A stretch of 64,000 nt of DNA from Fomitopsis serialis (GCF_022376445.1 NW_025955126.1:1-64000); one strand, 5' to 3'; positions 11,836 to 24,345 are shown, counted from the first letter of the stretch. Made by a program: numbers and translations. The notes: generated by a model from the sequence alone, not told the origin.

Positions 11836-12234
11836 CTCCCAACGTTGGGCATAGGACACCCGGGTTTCACATGAGCAATGCTAATGTCCGGCCGCAGCTA
11901 CTCCGACGTGTCTGTGGAACCATGCATCCCGGGCGGTCGCCACGTTCGCAGTATGCTGCGGCAACACCGGCCGGAACGCTTACATCGACCGACTGCTTGC
12001 TCCGGTCGGCCTCCGGGTCAACGTTCGAAACGACCGAATCTCACTCCGGTTTTGACGTTGGTAACGTGTTAGACACACTAAATAATGTGGAGCAATTTGC
12101 TTCCATGACGACAACGACCTGCACATACCTGCACGTCCTCTGTACCCGCCACAGCGAGTTCAAAGTTGAAGCGTCCAGAGTTCGGACGCCTGAAGGTAGA
12201 CCCGGGTTTGGGCGGTGGTGGTGGTCACGAGTAG

Positions 12235-12510
12235 GACGGTTCGCGCGAACAGCACGGTGTGTAACGAGTACAGCGCGCAGCTAAGACAGCCCGGGTATGC
12301 GAGCACTGGCAGCACGGTGTGAGCAGGATGGTGCACCGAGTCAAGACGGCGTGCAGGCAAGACGGTGTGCACGAGCAGGACAGCGCGCGAGTAAGACAGC
12401 ACGCGAGAAGGAAATTGGGTCGCCAAGACGGTATGCCAACAGAACGTTAGACGAACAGGACGGCGGGCAAACAAGACGACGCGAGGGCAGGACGGTGGCA
12501 CATGAGCAAG
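12235..12510. repeat. degenerate minisatellite of AGCAGGACGGTGTGCG type
   Basis: Roughly a dozen imperfect units of 14-20 bp such as GAGCAGGACGG, GCAAGACGGTGTGC and GAGTAAGACAGC. No gene is supported through it. It follows the last CGGCCG-containing motifs of element A by about 200 bp. Confidence 0.6.
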
Positions 12511-14007
12511 GCGGATGCCATTCCCAGTGAGCCGACGCCTTGATTGAGCCAGCTGACGCTTCGAACTCACAAACAGACGTTACAGAGCCCGGCTGGTCGA
12601 TTCACACTATCAATTGGGATCACGAATCCCGATTACATTGCACCCAGGTAAGTACATTATGTCTACGTCGGCTGCACCATCCTCATCGTACAAGCCGACG
12701 CGTCGGCCGGCGTAGGCTACTCCCATGACATTCCGCGAGACGGCACGTCGGCTACAGGATAGGCTTCGGGTGAAAAGGGCTGCATGGTGTGAAACAACAG
12801 TCTCTCACGTCCACACAGGCCTCTGCGCAGGGCGCGATGATGGCGCTTTCAACATCTAGTCCGCGGAATGTTAGTTTCTCTGTCCGTTATCCTGCAGATG
12901 TCCGCTCACCAAGGTTTCACAAGGTCGCCATCTATAAGGCTCTCCGTTTTGAGCTGCGCGGTGACAAAGTCGTCCCTTCACCATGGGGAAATTGGCCATT
13001 ATACGTTTTCACGCAAGTTGTACTCTGAGCATTACAGTGTTCCCATGGGCTCGGATGAGTCGTGCCAGAGACCGGGGGCAATGACAATGTTCGCGCGTAA
13101 GACGGCGGACGGCGCAGAGGCCAAAGCAGGATGGCGCAGTGTTACACATAGGCGTTCGATCATTATTACTTCTACAATCAAGTCGGGTCATTACTCAGGG
13201 ACTCATGGCCCTCTGGACATGAGCACTCATCGACGCGGAACCGATGAGACCAGAGCGTCGCACGCTGGTCGTAACAAGGAAGCCCACAGAAGAATGACCA
13301 TCACCTGTTACCCACCCACCCTAGCAGATCGTTGCTTCCATCATATGGAAGCTGCTTATCGGCGCGCTCTTCACGTTGTGCAACTTGTTCCGCTGTCTGT
13401 TAGGGCTCGTGGGCTCGGAACCCTAGATTCAGGGGCCGGGCTGCCTCGTGAACCTACAGTTGGTGGTCGCGACGCGACCAGAGGGGGAAAAGGTGTCTTG
13501 AGGTCGTGAGCAGGGCGAGGAGCACCTGCTGATGTCGTTAGCAGGGCAACGAGCCGTGCTATGAGGGAGCGCAAGGAGGTCCTTGGTTGCCAGCGACGAG
13601 CTGGGCCAAGAGGTGAGTCCTAGACGGGCTGTTGGGCCAGGTCAAGGAGGAGTCCAAGGCGAAGGCGACGAGCGTAGGCCGAGGGGAGTTCCTAGGCGGA
13701 GCGATGAGCCTAGCCGAGGATGAGAGAACTGACTCGGACGGTGCGAAGAGTTCGCACTCGGACGAGGTGATAGTTCAGGTGCAAGAGTAGATTACTTCCC
13801 AAAATGGAAGTCAGGTGGCTAGGTACATTGAGATAAGATGAGATGTACACTATCAGTTCATAATCTAATCTAATGGACAGATAATGGGTTATCTATCCGT
13901 AACACTGTCCCCGACTTGTAAGGTTTGCAGTGGAGGAGGGAATTACAAACATGCTACTGGTACTGAGAACAGACCGTCGTTCTCAAACTTATACCTGTGC
14001 AAAATGC
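12511..14007. other. non-coding or unrecognised stretch
   Basis: Open frames (12868-13509 plus is the longest) have no recognisable domain and irregular codon composition. 13500-13790 is rich in GAGGAG/GGGCGA words of the sort seen in decayed retroelement ends, but no coding remnant or repeat pair proves this. Confidence 0.4.
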
Positions 14008-14757
14008 AATTGCTTCCACCCAGTGGCACGATGCCTAGCATTCGCATCGTCCTTCTCACCATACTTGTCGCTCTTTCACTGTGGCAAAACTCAGTGCTTC
14101 TACATTGAGCCAAGAGCATCCGCGCCTCGGTGCCGCATCCCCAGGCATTTCGAACGCCCAGTATTCGACCTAGTTACAGTATGTGGTGGGCACAGAATAG
14201 ATGACATTCTTCACTGACTACTTTGCGCAGCGTTCATAGGGTCTGATGTTCCGTCGGAGCTACCTATCGAGTATAGGCTTGTCAGGCTCATCCCCGAGGA
14301 GAGTTTGCACTACGCAGTAACAGGGCCCGAAGCACGACTGGAGTGGTTATGGACAGGAATGGAGGGGAACAATGATGCCCACCTTGGGCCAGAGAACCGA
14401 GTGTTCATCGTAGCCATGTTCCACGAGCTACACTGCCTACGTTTGATGTGAACGGCAATGGAGACAGGCTACGCAAACCTCGGCGATAGGGAACCACAGC
14501 ATTTACACCACTGTCTCAACTATCTGCGCAAATGGATTCTGTGTTCCGCCGACGTGACGCTCGAGCCGGGGGACTTCAGGCTACGCGACTTCCAGACAGA
14601 CAGGCTTGGAGTCACGCACACGTGTCGAGATTGGGAGCATATCTACAGCGTGGCACAGCAGAATTGGTTCGACTGGGAGGAGTTCAGGAATGAGCACTGG
14701 GATGCTAGCACCGGACAATTTATTAATGTAACAAAGGCCGGACGTGATACTACCTGA
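14008..14757 (+). pseudogene. UstYa-family (DUF3328) oxidase-like pseudogene
   Basis: An N-terminal membrane-anchor-like hydrophobic segment (LLTILVALSLW, about 14050-14085) is followed by an intron (about 14179-14229) and a DUF3328-like region. Both family signature motifs of the HXXHC type are visible: HELHC near 14430 and HLHHC near 14500, the latter followed by LNYLRKWILCSADVTLE and later D...THTCRDW. UstYa-like proteins modify ribosomal and non-ribosomal peptides and other secondary metabolites by oxidation. Two in-frame TGA codons, at 14106-14108 and 14449-14451, interrupt the reading. The second lies between the two metal-binding motifs, so the copy is inactive. The family assignment rests on the paired motifs and their spacing. 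Confidence 0.72.
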
Positions 14758-16716
14758 ACACGGTCTGACACGTATGGCGTAGTATCTGCTACAACGATGT
14801 ATGTGGTTGTTGTTGCGTTCGACCACGTCTCCACAAGTAGACAAAAAAGATAGGCCTACCCTGTAATCATAGTAGCCTGGTCGTCTGCGTCGGACGCTCC
14901 ATAATGTTGTACGAGTCCTTTGCTTATGCTTCTCAGCCGATCTTCAATGGCATAGTTAGACGTCGCTGATTACTACAGGTGCTCACAAATAATCACCGTC
15001 AATGTCGGCACAGTTAAAGGCCCTTGAGCACGTTCGCGCAATCGGCTACGGTAGTTGACGTCGAGCTGAAGGAAACAAAGCCAGTCAAAAGGTCGGCGTA
15101 AAAGACGCATAGGTTGATTGACAGCAAGCATCTGCTACGATTAATTCCAAGCCCTTGTGCATTGACTACTTACCATGAGGCGCAGACGAAAGTCTTCAGA
15201 CATCATTAGTCATGCCCGGCAGGTCGAATGAAGAACATGGAAGGTAGAATGCACTTGTACATCAGCGCGGCAGGAGCTGGCGCGACCTAGGTCTTGAGGA
15301 CGTCAGTCAGCAGGTTGACTGTAAGATCCTAGAATCGATGATATGAGGTGGGTCGGCTGCTCGGGCCACAGTGCAATGTAGAGAACGCGTACGCATGACC
15401 TCCGGTAAGTTAGAATGGTAAGCGCCGGAGGCGGTACACTGTACTTGCAAGTACTGTATAACAAACGCACACGAGGATTCTTGAGTGAACAAAACGACAG
15501 GCAACTGACTCCAACACTTACCGAGCAATGCTGCGGAATCAAATTACTACGCCCTGCCTCGCTGCAGTCAGCGCAGCAAGTCGCGAGCGACGGACGGACG
15601 AGGCTCACTTGAAGCTTGACTCCGGCTTGACTCTTCAGCGCTGTAGCCCTCTACCCAGTGGTCATCGTGAAGCGTAAGATGTCCCGACCTACGAGACCGG
15701 ACATTGATCCTCCTTGTGCACCTCTCACATTCACCGACTTGTCATTGACCCTCTTCAAGTTCACGCCCTCATACACACGGGTCAAGGGTCTCTTTGTGGG
15801 CCGTGGCTGTCAAGTGACCCTTATGGAGCCTTTCAGCTACGTGACATGTAGCAAGCCATCCAGAGGAACATACCTGGCTTTCAATCAGTGCTCACTGGCA
15901 ATGAGGATCTGTGTGCGGCGTCCGAGTCCTGAGCGCTCAAGGAAACAATCACTATGACAAGGCATTTAGTACCTTGTGACAGCCTGGTTTCCCCTGCACG
16001 GATGACTCAAGAAAGCGTCGCAATGAGGGAGACACAGAGAAGACCTGGAGAGCAGTGGGCAGTGGGCAGGGGGAAGTGGGCTGCCAGTGGGTACATACGA
16101 AGTTGACAACGAAAACCACCGTGACGCTCCAGTTATCTACCACGTGATCGCGTTACTGACATCAGCGGCGCCGCTTGGTGGGATACCAACACTACGACGA
16201 GAGCCGCTGCTCATTCGTCCCAGTCACACACTCTCGCAGAAGACGGCGGCGCGAATTCACAAACGTCAATAGGGGAAGCTCTCAGACGCCCTCCCTTCCA
16301 GAACGAACCTGTCAATCCCGACGTGGATAATGAGGCAGTCCGGGACAGGAGACGCGAATGTCATCCAGGCTAGAGGACGAGTCCCCGTGTCACCCAGCTC
16401 ACTAATACTCACTCTGGTATCAACTCTACGACATCGAGAACCTGGGCTCTGGGTGTTGAAACGTGTGTTCCTCGATGCTCGATCAGCCCGAAGGTGAATG
16501 TCTGTACATGGGGAGGAGCGGGTGCATGTGTTGCCCTCTGGAGTCAGGTTCGCAAAAAGGAGGCCCGGCGGTGAGTCATTTTTTCTTTCGCGACCAAGGA
16601 CTGCTGATAAATCAACAGTAGAGACGAACATAGTACAGCGCCGTCGTGAATAGCTTGACCGCGCAGACGTCAAGTTAGAGGACGAATAATGTGGAGCCCA
16701 TCTAGCTAAACTGTCC
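14758..16716. other. stretch without a supported gene
   Basis: ORFs such as 15658-15957 plus and 16266-16718 minus have no recognisable domain, partner exons or repeats. The segment has a lower GC content than the flanking elements and reads as old intergenic sequence. Confidence 0.4.
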
Positions 16717-16757
16717 ATTGTTGCCCGGCCACCCGACGTCGGCCGACCGTTCGACTC
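16717..16757 (+). repeat. left terminal inverted repeat of element B
   Basis: Starts ATTGTTGCCCGGCCACCCG and continues through ACGTCGGCCGAC to GACTC. It pairs with 39788-39828 at 38 of 41 positions. Confidence 0.85.
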
Positions 16758-17270
16758 CAGCGGTCGGTTCCCGGTGGGCCGACGGCTTCGACGGGCGTGT
16801 CAGCGACGAGGCGGCCGGCGCCACCGGAAGAGAATGACAGAGCCATTCTGTCCGTGGCGGCCGACGTTTCAGACTCTGGCAACATTGTCGGGTCGGCCGG
16901 CATCCGATGGAGTTAATGCTATCGAGTCGGCCGGCATCCGATCTGATTATACATGTTCAGCCGGCCGACTATTGTAGCTCGCCAGCGCGGCTTCCATGGT
17001 CCAGTCAGTTGCTGGGTTGGCGGGTCGGCCGACGGTCAGACAACCCACTGGTGCAGTGTCGGCCGACCCCATTGGCACCCGCACGGCCGTCATTCAAATC
17101 ACACATCAAGTACCAGTCGGCCGTTGAATGTGTCACTCGGTACCACCCCGTCGGCTGGCATGAGACTTGCCTTATTCAGCCGGTCGGCCGATATGAGACT
17201 GCAACATCATTCACCAGTCGGCCGGCATGAGACCGGACGTTGGTAGCTTGTCGGCCGACTCCGCATCGAC
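16733..17270. repeat. left subterminal CGGCCG motif array of element B
   Basis: About 13 copies of a CGGCCG core, mostly as TCGGCCGAC or TCGGCCGGC in both orientations, spaced 20-60 bp apart in otherwise non-repetitive sequence. Subterminal motif arrays of this sort are typical transposase-binding regions. From 17271 to 17556 there is no gene. Confidence 0.8.
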
Positions 17271-17556
17271 TAGTCATACCCTGCTCGGCCTTCCGCTTTC
17301 ACCCCCATCCTGTCCGTGCCGGCGCATAATTATCCGCCGGTAAACCTAGTGTCCATCGTTGGACATGGGAAGTGTCGGTCAGTCATGCAATGCCAACTGG
17401 CGGACCAGCCGACATGACACTCATGATTGCACAGGCTCTCTGGGACGCTACGGCTCCGATGTTGTTACCCGCCCTCCTTTTTGGAATTTGACCATGGTGA
17501 CATATTTCAAATACATTGGAGCATAACCCGGAAGCCAAATTTACACTACACATATA

Positions 17557-20273
17557 CTACTGCTCGTCCGCGGGCCCATAGTACTTCGCCATTTTGGCGA
17601 GAATCGCGCCACTCCGCCTGTTTGCCCTCTGCAGCTCATGTAAAGCCTCCAATCGCGCACGGAGGATAGTGCCTTGCTGAATGTCGTGTTGCACCATTCG
17701 TGGTACCGGCCCGTCGTAGTGGGGGCCCTGCGTGTGGTTGCCCTCAACTGCGGAGTGATGTTCAATTCCATTGAATGAAGAAATGTGGAACAACTTACAT
17801 TGACTTTCCTCTCGGGACCCCACAACGGAGTGCCACGGTCCAGGAACCCCTGGTGTGAACAGCTTTCGGCCGTTAGAGTCGTCGTTCAAGCGGAAAAGCA
17901 ATCCTTTTCCTACACAACAGATAGTTGTCAGCTTGATGAACATAGTCATGCCGCCTCCCGAGGGCACTACCATGCGGTTGGATGTCCGCGTTCGGGCGTC
18001 CGACATCCGGATTCCGAAGCCGCGCATCCGAAGTCGGGCGTCCGAGCTCGGATGAATGAGAATATGATGGTGACCTTACCTTTCGTCTGCGGGATGGGCC
18101 TCCAGTCCTGACCTTCACTTTGCGCCGGTGAACCCATCCGCTCGTCAACCAGGGCCTCTGGCATGTTGACTGGAGTCCCGGAGTCTGACCGAGCACGGCT
18201 CGTCGTCAGCGCCGGGCCATCGTCATTGGTTGCGGCGGGTGGGGTCATTTGCATGGCCGCAGATGTCCCCCTAGATGTCTCCATGTCCGAGTCAGCATCA
18301 ACTGCGGAGGCATGTCAGATTCCTTGTGTTTCTAAGGATTATCAAGCAACTTACGTTGACTGTCCACCAAACTCCCAACAGAGCCCGACGGCCCGAGAAC
18401 GACACCTTGTCCTATGAAACATATCAATGTCAGCATTATAAACATAGACACACCACGAAAACCAGGCACTACCATGCGGCTGGTCGTCCGACTTCGGGCG
18501 CGACGGTCCAGGTTCCCCTCCCAAGACAGGACTTCGCTTTTTCCTGTTAAACCCGACGAGAAAGCCTTCAGCTATAGAATGTATTAGTGTCAGATTTATC
18601 AACATAAAGTGGTCACCAAGCGAGGGGTGCCATCAGCTGGGCGCCCGACATCGGGCGTCCGACAGCGGGCGTCCGACAGCGGGCGTCCGACAGCGCGGTC
18701 GCTCGCTGTCGGGCGGTTGACCTCGGCTGTGTGAGAAAGTGACCATGCCTACTTACCTTTCTTCCCGTCGAGCGGCTTTGCAATGTCAGGCAGTCTGTGC
18801 CATGACTTTGCGATATCGGGCAGTCCTCGCCAATTCTGCCTATGTGCGGTTGCCGGTAGACCGCGTCGCTCTTCAACCAGAGACTTTTCCAAGCTTACGG
18901 GACTCCTGAGTGGTGGTGGAGAACATGTCTTCGTCGCAATACCATCCGCAGCATTTGTTGAGGGCGGCGGCGTTCTGGGGGCCGCTGAAGGCGAAGTGAG
19001 ACGCGTCCGCGGTTCCATGTCGGAATCAGTGTCCTCCGTGCTTGAAACGTCAATCGGTGTTGCACCCCGGTAAGGAGGGGACTCTGGAACCTCCAACGAA
19101 CGGAGGGCCGACCAAGCCATCACTGCCCGCCCAGCCGGGGCATTGAGAGGACCGTCGTCCGGCTCGGAACCAGTATCGTCGCCACTTGAAATCTCGATCG
19201 GGATAGGGAGATTGGGGCGCTGCGTATTTGAGTTTGAACCCCGCATGGATGTCCCCAGCGACGCCCGTCGAGCCGGGACGAGGACCGCACCGTCTCCCGC
19301 CTCAGATTCAGTCTCGTCACCGCTTGAAATCTCGATCGGGACAGGAGGTTTGGGGCCGGGCGGATTTCCCCCCACACTACCGACATTTGACCTACCAGCC
19401 GATACCACCCCATGTTCCGCCATGCGTACGGGTGCCGATGTGGTAGTGCTCCGTGATCGTTTCGGCATGATAAAGACGGCCGTCTCCAAGCCGTCTTCAT
19501 CGGAGTCCGCATCCGACATCTCCAGCACGCCGAACTTGAAGCCGGTGGCACCAAGAGACGAGGCACTCACTGCATGCGTTGCGGGTGTGTCGTACCGGCC
19601 ATCCGGTTCGAGGTCACTGGAAATGGGGATCGGCGAAGCCTCCCGGACCTGGCTTCGAATTTTCTGAGCCCGGCGATTCGCGGGCGGCTGGGGCATCACA
19701 AACTGGCGAGGGGGAGTCACCGGCGAACCGCCGTCCTCCGTGGAGATCACCATGGCCTGTGGCCCGGTACCAGTATCGGCCCCGCGTACTCCTGGCCCAC
19801 CATCCGGTGTGGTGTCCTGTACTGTGCATCAGCTACCCGGCACTATGTCCGGTAAGACCTGCTTACCATTGCATCCAAGTTAGGCCCGTGCTCAATCGTC
19901 TTCGCCCTAGCGGGTATGACATACGGCACTAAGGTACACAATATCAGTCACTATTCATGCCACGACCTCTACCAATTGCCATCCGACATACCTAACGTTT
20001 CATCCCCATCACTGTCATCCTGAGAGAACAAGCCCAGTGAGCAGATCATGTCATTGGCCTAGTCCACACAAACTCACCAAGTCCAAGGCTTGGAAGTCAT
20101 CGATCTCCTGCGTCGAGCTCCCACACTCCTTCCGACCGCCCGACATCTCATCGTCTGGTGACGGGGAACCAACCGAACCTGGGCATAGAACCGTTATTCG
20201 CTGCCAGCTCGCCCGTGCAACACAGGTACATACCGTCTTTACGCTTCATTCTCGCGATCACCGAGGTCGACAT
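17557..20273 (-). CDS. Q protein, element B copy: disordered, tandem SUMO-interaction-like motifs
   Basis: Starts MSTSVIARMKRKD at 20273 (exon ends at a GTATGT donor) and continues through small exons into a large one (about 18750-19753). The gene ends with the helix TILRARLEALHELQRANRR and a stop at 17557. The large exon contains repeated hydrophobic-acidic patches: SPIPISSDLEPD, PVPIEISSGDETESE, PIPIEISSGDDTGSE and ATPIDVSSTEDTDSD. Each fits the SUMO-interacting consensus of an I/V-rich core followed by Ser/Asp/Glu. An internal segment is duplicated (TDSDME...LVEER and ADSDME...LVDER, each exon ending in KGK before a donor), and introns of both copies contain the element's 14-bp minisatellite. 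Divergent from Z. A scaffold or regulator tethered to SUMOylated chromatin is an inference. Confidence 0.7.
17974..18060. repeat. 14-bp minisatellite cluster 1 (in a Q intron)
   Basis: Degenerate GGGCGTCCGA-type units (CGGGCGTCCGACATCCGG, AGTCGGGCGTCCGAGCTCGG) inside an intron of the element B Q gene. Confidence 0.65.
18639..18715. repeat. 14-bp minisatellite cluster 2 (in a Q intron)
   Basis: Five units of GGGCGTCCGACAGC or GGGCGCCCGACATC in an intron just after the exon ending KGK; it closes with an inverted CGCTGTCGGGCG. Confidence 0.85.
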
Positions 20274-20493
20274 GGTGGTAGTATTTGATAGACCTTGGTT
20301 CAGATCTCATCAGTGAGATCGATCGGATGGTCCGCGGCGCGGCTCAGCCACACACCACGTGTTTGTGGCTGCGTTCCCACCGTCGGCTGCTGGCACACGG
20401 CGCTTACGCGTCTCTCTTGAACTTGCTCTACATCATCCCCTCCTCCGTGTCTCGCTCCGCTGCTCTATCCGCTACCTCGGCTTCGCGTGCGTC
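20274..20493. promoter_or_regulatory. shared divergent promoter region of Q and Z, element B
   Basis: 220 bp lie between the ATG of Q (20273, minus) and the ATG of Z (20494, plus). The sequence is rich in CTCGC/CTCCTC pyrimidine runs on the plus strand before Z. The equivalent 237-bp interval exists in element A, so the divergent pair is a conserved unit. Confidence 0.6.
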
Positions 20494-23400
20494 ATGGCCT
20501 CAGCAAGCAACCCTGTTCCGCCCGAAGACGGCCCGAAGCTCGTGACGGAAAAGCAATACAAGGACCAAATGGCGTTCTATGAGGGAAAGATCGCGGGAGT
20601 AGTGCAAAAATGGCGGAGTACGGCACCGGGCGAAGAAAAGGAAATTAGGAGATTAGTGAGTGTCTGTGTTCCGCCCCAGTGAAAATGCTCACCTTCGGCT
20701 CCTGGAACAGTGGAGGAAGCTCCACAAATGGGTGGTGAGTTTCTTGTATGATGGACCGTGTCCACGCATTCTCACATGTCTGCCAGACCGACGCGGGCGA
20801 GGCCGCGGGCATCGCCGACGCGAACGGGTGGGACGTGGACATGCCGTCGTTGGTGATATCCAGCATGGAGGAATTGGCAGCTCCAGCGGACTTGGATCTG
20901 TATCGAAGGTTCGCCCGAATCAAACCGAACGACCCGAGGATCGCGAGCAATGAGTGGTTTACGGGGTCTCAAGAGCCTGCTACCCCTGGTAGGGAGCCGT
21001 CGCCTGTCGCGGGCGCGCTGCGACCGATTCCCACCGCTCCCCGCCCGCACACGGCTGTTGCGTTCGCTCTCCCGCAGCACCAAGCCGACGAGATGGAGGT
21101 CGACGAGTTGGGCGAACCGGAAATCAGCCCACGGCCCACCGTCCCCCTGCCCCGTCACCGCACGAAGCCACCAAGACTTCGGCAAACCCTTCGAAACTCA
21201 CCACCCACGGTGCCGTTGGGCCGAAGAACACGAAGACGAGTGCGTCCATGAAAGGGAAGGGCAAGGAGCGTGCGATCACCATCGACTCCGATGCGGACGA
21301 CGACCGGGAGCCTCAGCAGGTTGTGCCGAAGGCTAAGAAGGCCCCGAGCAGCAAACCGAAGCCGAAGAAGCGGGCGGTCAGTGTCCCCGAGGTGGAAGAG
21401 GACGACCAGCCGGAACCAGGGGTGCCGAAGAAGAGGACGACGGCCGCCAGCAACGCGAAGGGAAAGGAGCGGGCGGTCAGGATACCCGAAGAGGAACAGG
21501 ACGACGAGCCGGAACAGGCTGTGCCGAAGAAGACGACGGCGGCGGCCAGCAAAGGGAAAGGAAAACAGCGAGCTGAGAGCGTCGTCGCCGACGATCAAGA
21601 CGACCGGGTACCGCACAGTGAGTCGTGGATCCCTGATGTCTAATGTATACCTACCTCAACCTCTTCGGCAGAGAGTGTTCCGGTCCGCCCAATCCTCAAG
21701 AAGGCGGTGTCGGAGATCCCCTCCGAATCCGAGCCGGATGTAACTCCCGGCATGGACCTCGAGAACCGGATCGAAGAGGCCATCGAAGTCGATGATTACC
21801 GGACTCTCGTCAAGATCTGCAAAGCTGAGCGCGCGCGGTTGAACTTGGGAGAGTTTAATTGGGCGGGCTCACACAACAAGCGGCGTGAGAATTGGATTCG
21901 CCTCATGGTAAGTAATGTAGCTTGTTCATCCGTCCGCGGATCTGAACGCCATTGCAGGACACGAAGTGCCAGCGGTGCCATTCAATGCACTGCTGGATAT
22001 CGAGTGACCCCAGAAGAGACGTCACGACATGCGACGAGTGCTTCCGCAAGCATAGGCCCTGTGTCCCCTTCGACGCGGAGGTCCCAGTTGACCCCGAGTC
22101 CGGGAGGTCCCGCTCCCGATCGCGCACTCCGTCGGCGGCGAAGGCTAACCCTCGGAAGCGAGCCCGATCTGCGTCAGTGGCGTCAGTGGCCACTGTGCCC
22201 CCCGACACAGACCCTGATGGCGGGGCGGACTCCGACACCGCCTCCGTCGCAAGTACGTCCTCCCGACGAAGCACGCGCATAACCCGCCGCCCGTCAAAGC
22301 GGCCCCGCATCGTGTCCGAGCCAGCGAAGCGGACGCGCGGACGCTCGCAGAGCAAGCGGAGGGATGCTACGGTAGAACTACAAGTAGTCGAGACGCCCCG
22401 TGGGACGACCCCCAGCGACGTCGCCGGCCCTTCAGGCAGAGGACCTCAAGTCCAGCGACCAAGGGCAGTCCCGGCCTACATCGGTTTACCCCCGTCCCGT
22501 GAGTCCTTCGTGTTTGTTCGTTGTGAGATGTGCTGATAATGCCCAGGTTTGGCCTCTCTCCCTTCCGTGCAGGAAGGCGAGCGGTTTGTGAGCCTCGAAT
22601 CGTCGAGTGCTATCTCGCGGGAGCTCCACACCTTGCGACGGGAGAATGTAGAGCTCCGCGATAAGTATGACCAGCTTCGGCGGGACTTCCAGGATCTGTG
22701 TGCGCACCTCGGTGTCGAAGGTACGTGTGACCGGGCACAAGTCGCGACTTACTGACCGGTCAGTTGCAGGGCGTTTCAACCACGACAATGTGCCCGATGG
22801 CGCTGGAGGCCCTCTGCCGCGTCTGGTTCCGGTAGCCGTCCGGATCCCCTGCTCGCCGAGTCGACTATGGACCCTGAGCCTTCGGCAGGCGTGCCTCAGA
22901 TGCACCCACCCATGATCGACAACGATGTCGATATGGATCAGGACCGGGTGGCTCCCGCAGCCATCACGCTGTCCGGGCAAGCCGACAAAGCCCAGGCCGA
23001 GGGTGTCGACATCGGTGCGGGGAATGAGATCAAGGCGGGAGAGCGATCCGAGAACTATCCACCGTTGTTCGACGATGATGTCAACATGGATGATGACCCG
23101 GTAGTTCCCAGCACCGGCGTGATTTCTGGGCAACCCGAGACGGCCCAGGCCGAAGGTTTCGATGTGGGGTCGGCGGAGTTACCGAAGATGTCAGAGGGCT
23201 CCGGCGGGAGTCACTCGGGAAGTGTGACGCCTCATTCTGAGACGGCGACTTCCCCACGACCTGTCCCCGAGAGCCCCGATGTGTCCGGCGCATCCGCCAA
23301 GTCACCGGGCATGGCTGACGACGAGTGTGGGCAGAGTCAGCTGCCCGGTCAGGCTCAACAAGCACCGGGTGTTGGATCCGACGACATGCACCATGCACTC

Positions 23401-24070
23401 GGACCAAATCGCATGAGCATCAGCCCGCCGCCCAACCGTCCGAGGCACCTCCCCCACTTCCTGTTGCCCTCGGCGAGATCTCGGGCGACACGCCCAATAG
23501 CGATAGGGAAGAGGAAGGCGGGGCGGGTGCATACACTGAGCGGAACGTCAATGACTCTCAAAGAACCGTGCCCGAATCCACCCAAGAATCGATCCCCGCA
23601 ACACCCGATGCATCCGACGACACCTCACACTCACACGATGTGAAGGCCCCTGGCGCATGTGCCATTTCTGCCGAGGCATCGGATGCGGCAACACTCAAGG
23701 ACGCCACAGTCCCGGTGAGTCCTTCGCACTTGTATTGGGCAATAGACATTGACAGCACTTTGCAGACTGCTACATCCGCGGATCCCGCCCACATCGACCA
23801 CCCTCCCGAGTCAGATCCCGCCCACTTCGACCACCCATCCGAGTCAAAGGGTGAGGCAGCGATACAACCCCCCCGGTCAACAGCTTGGCCCAGTCGACGT
23901 CGGCGGACAAGGGCAGCTGCCAGGAGAGACCGTCGCAGTTGGGTCCTGGTGAGGAAACAGTCGGGGACCGGCCGCATGTCAGCGATTCGCCAAGGCTCCC
24001 CGGGTGGACGACATTGAACGAGGAGACTGTGCAGTCGGGCAGTGGACACGAAGGCGAGGAAGTTGTGTAA
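20494..24070 (+). CDS. Z protein, element B copy: six-cysteine zinc module plus coiled coil, nuclear
   Basis: Starts MASASNPVPPEDGPK at 20494. Short N-terminal exons (helix YKDQMAFYEGKIAGVVQKW, then WRKLHKWV) lead to ISSMEELAAPADLDLYRRFARIK and an acidic/basic disordered part with the repeated block PKKxTxAxSKxKGKxRAxxxxEEDxxDExE. A helical exon (EEAIEVDDYRTLVKICKAER, GSHNKRRENWIRLM) precedes the cysteine module CX2CX4C-X12-CX2CX6C (CQRCHSMHC...CDECFRKHRPC, 21960-22070). A coiled coil follows (SRELHTLRRENVELRDKYDQLRRDF, about 22610-22700), then a long Pro/Ser/Asp-rich tail with a doubled segment DVDMDQD...QAEGVDIG / DVNMDDD...QAEGFDVG, ending GEEVV at 24070. Cysteine spacing and coiled coil match the element A copy. 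Probably a nuclear DNA-binding protein; target unknown. Confidence 0.75.
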
Positions 24071-24240
24071 CCGGCGGGGTCGGGCGCCGAGAAATTGTAA
24101 CGTTGCGAATGTAAAGTACGATATGATTGGCAAGGAAATGATCGACGTTCGCATGGTCCGTGTTGGCTATGTCTGATAATATTGTGACATCTCAGTGCTT
24201 AAGCCCCCGGGATACTCATCAGGGCTGATGCAGCTCCGCC

Positions 24241-24345
24241 GCCCGACTTCCGAAGTCCGACGTCGGACGCCCGACGTCGGACGCCCGACGCGGACGCCCG
24301 ACCGCGGACGCCCGACCGCGGACGCCCGACCGCGGACACCCGACT
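24241..24345. repeat. 14-bp minisatellite cluster 3
   Basis: Seven to eight units of GGACGCCCGACGTC or GGACGCCCGACCGC between the 3' end of Z (24070) and the start of the broken Z copy (24556). Confidence 0.85.

Noticed and set aside
11180..11874. Repetitive 25-residue proteins (FRPAIYVALRPYPG and others)
   Set aside because: The period of 75 bp keeps several frames open on both strands. No splice or start context supports a gene.
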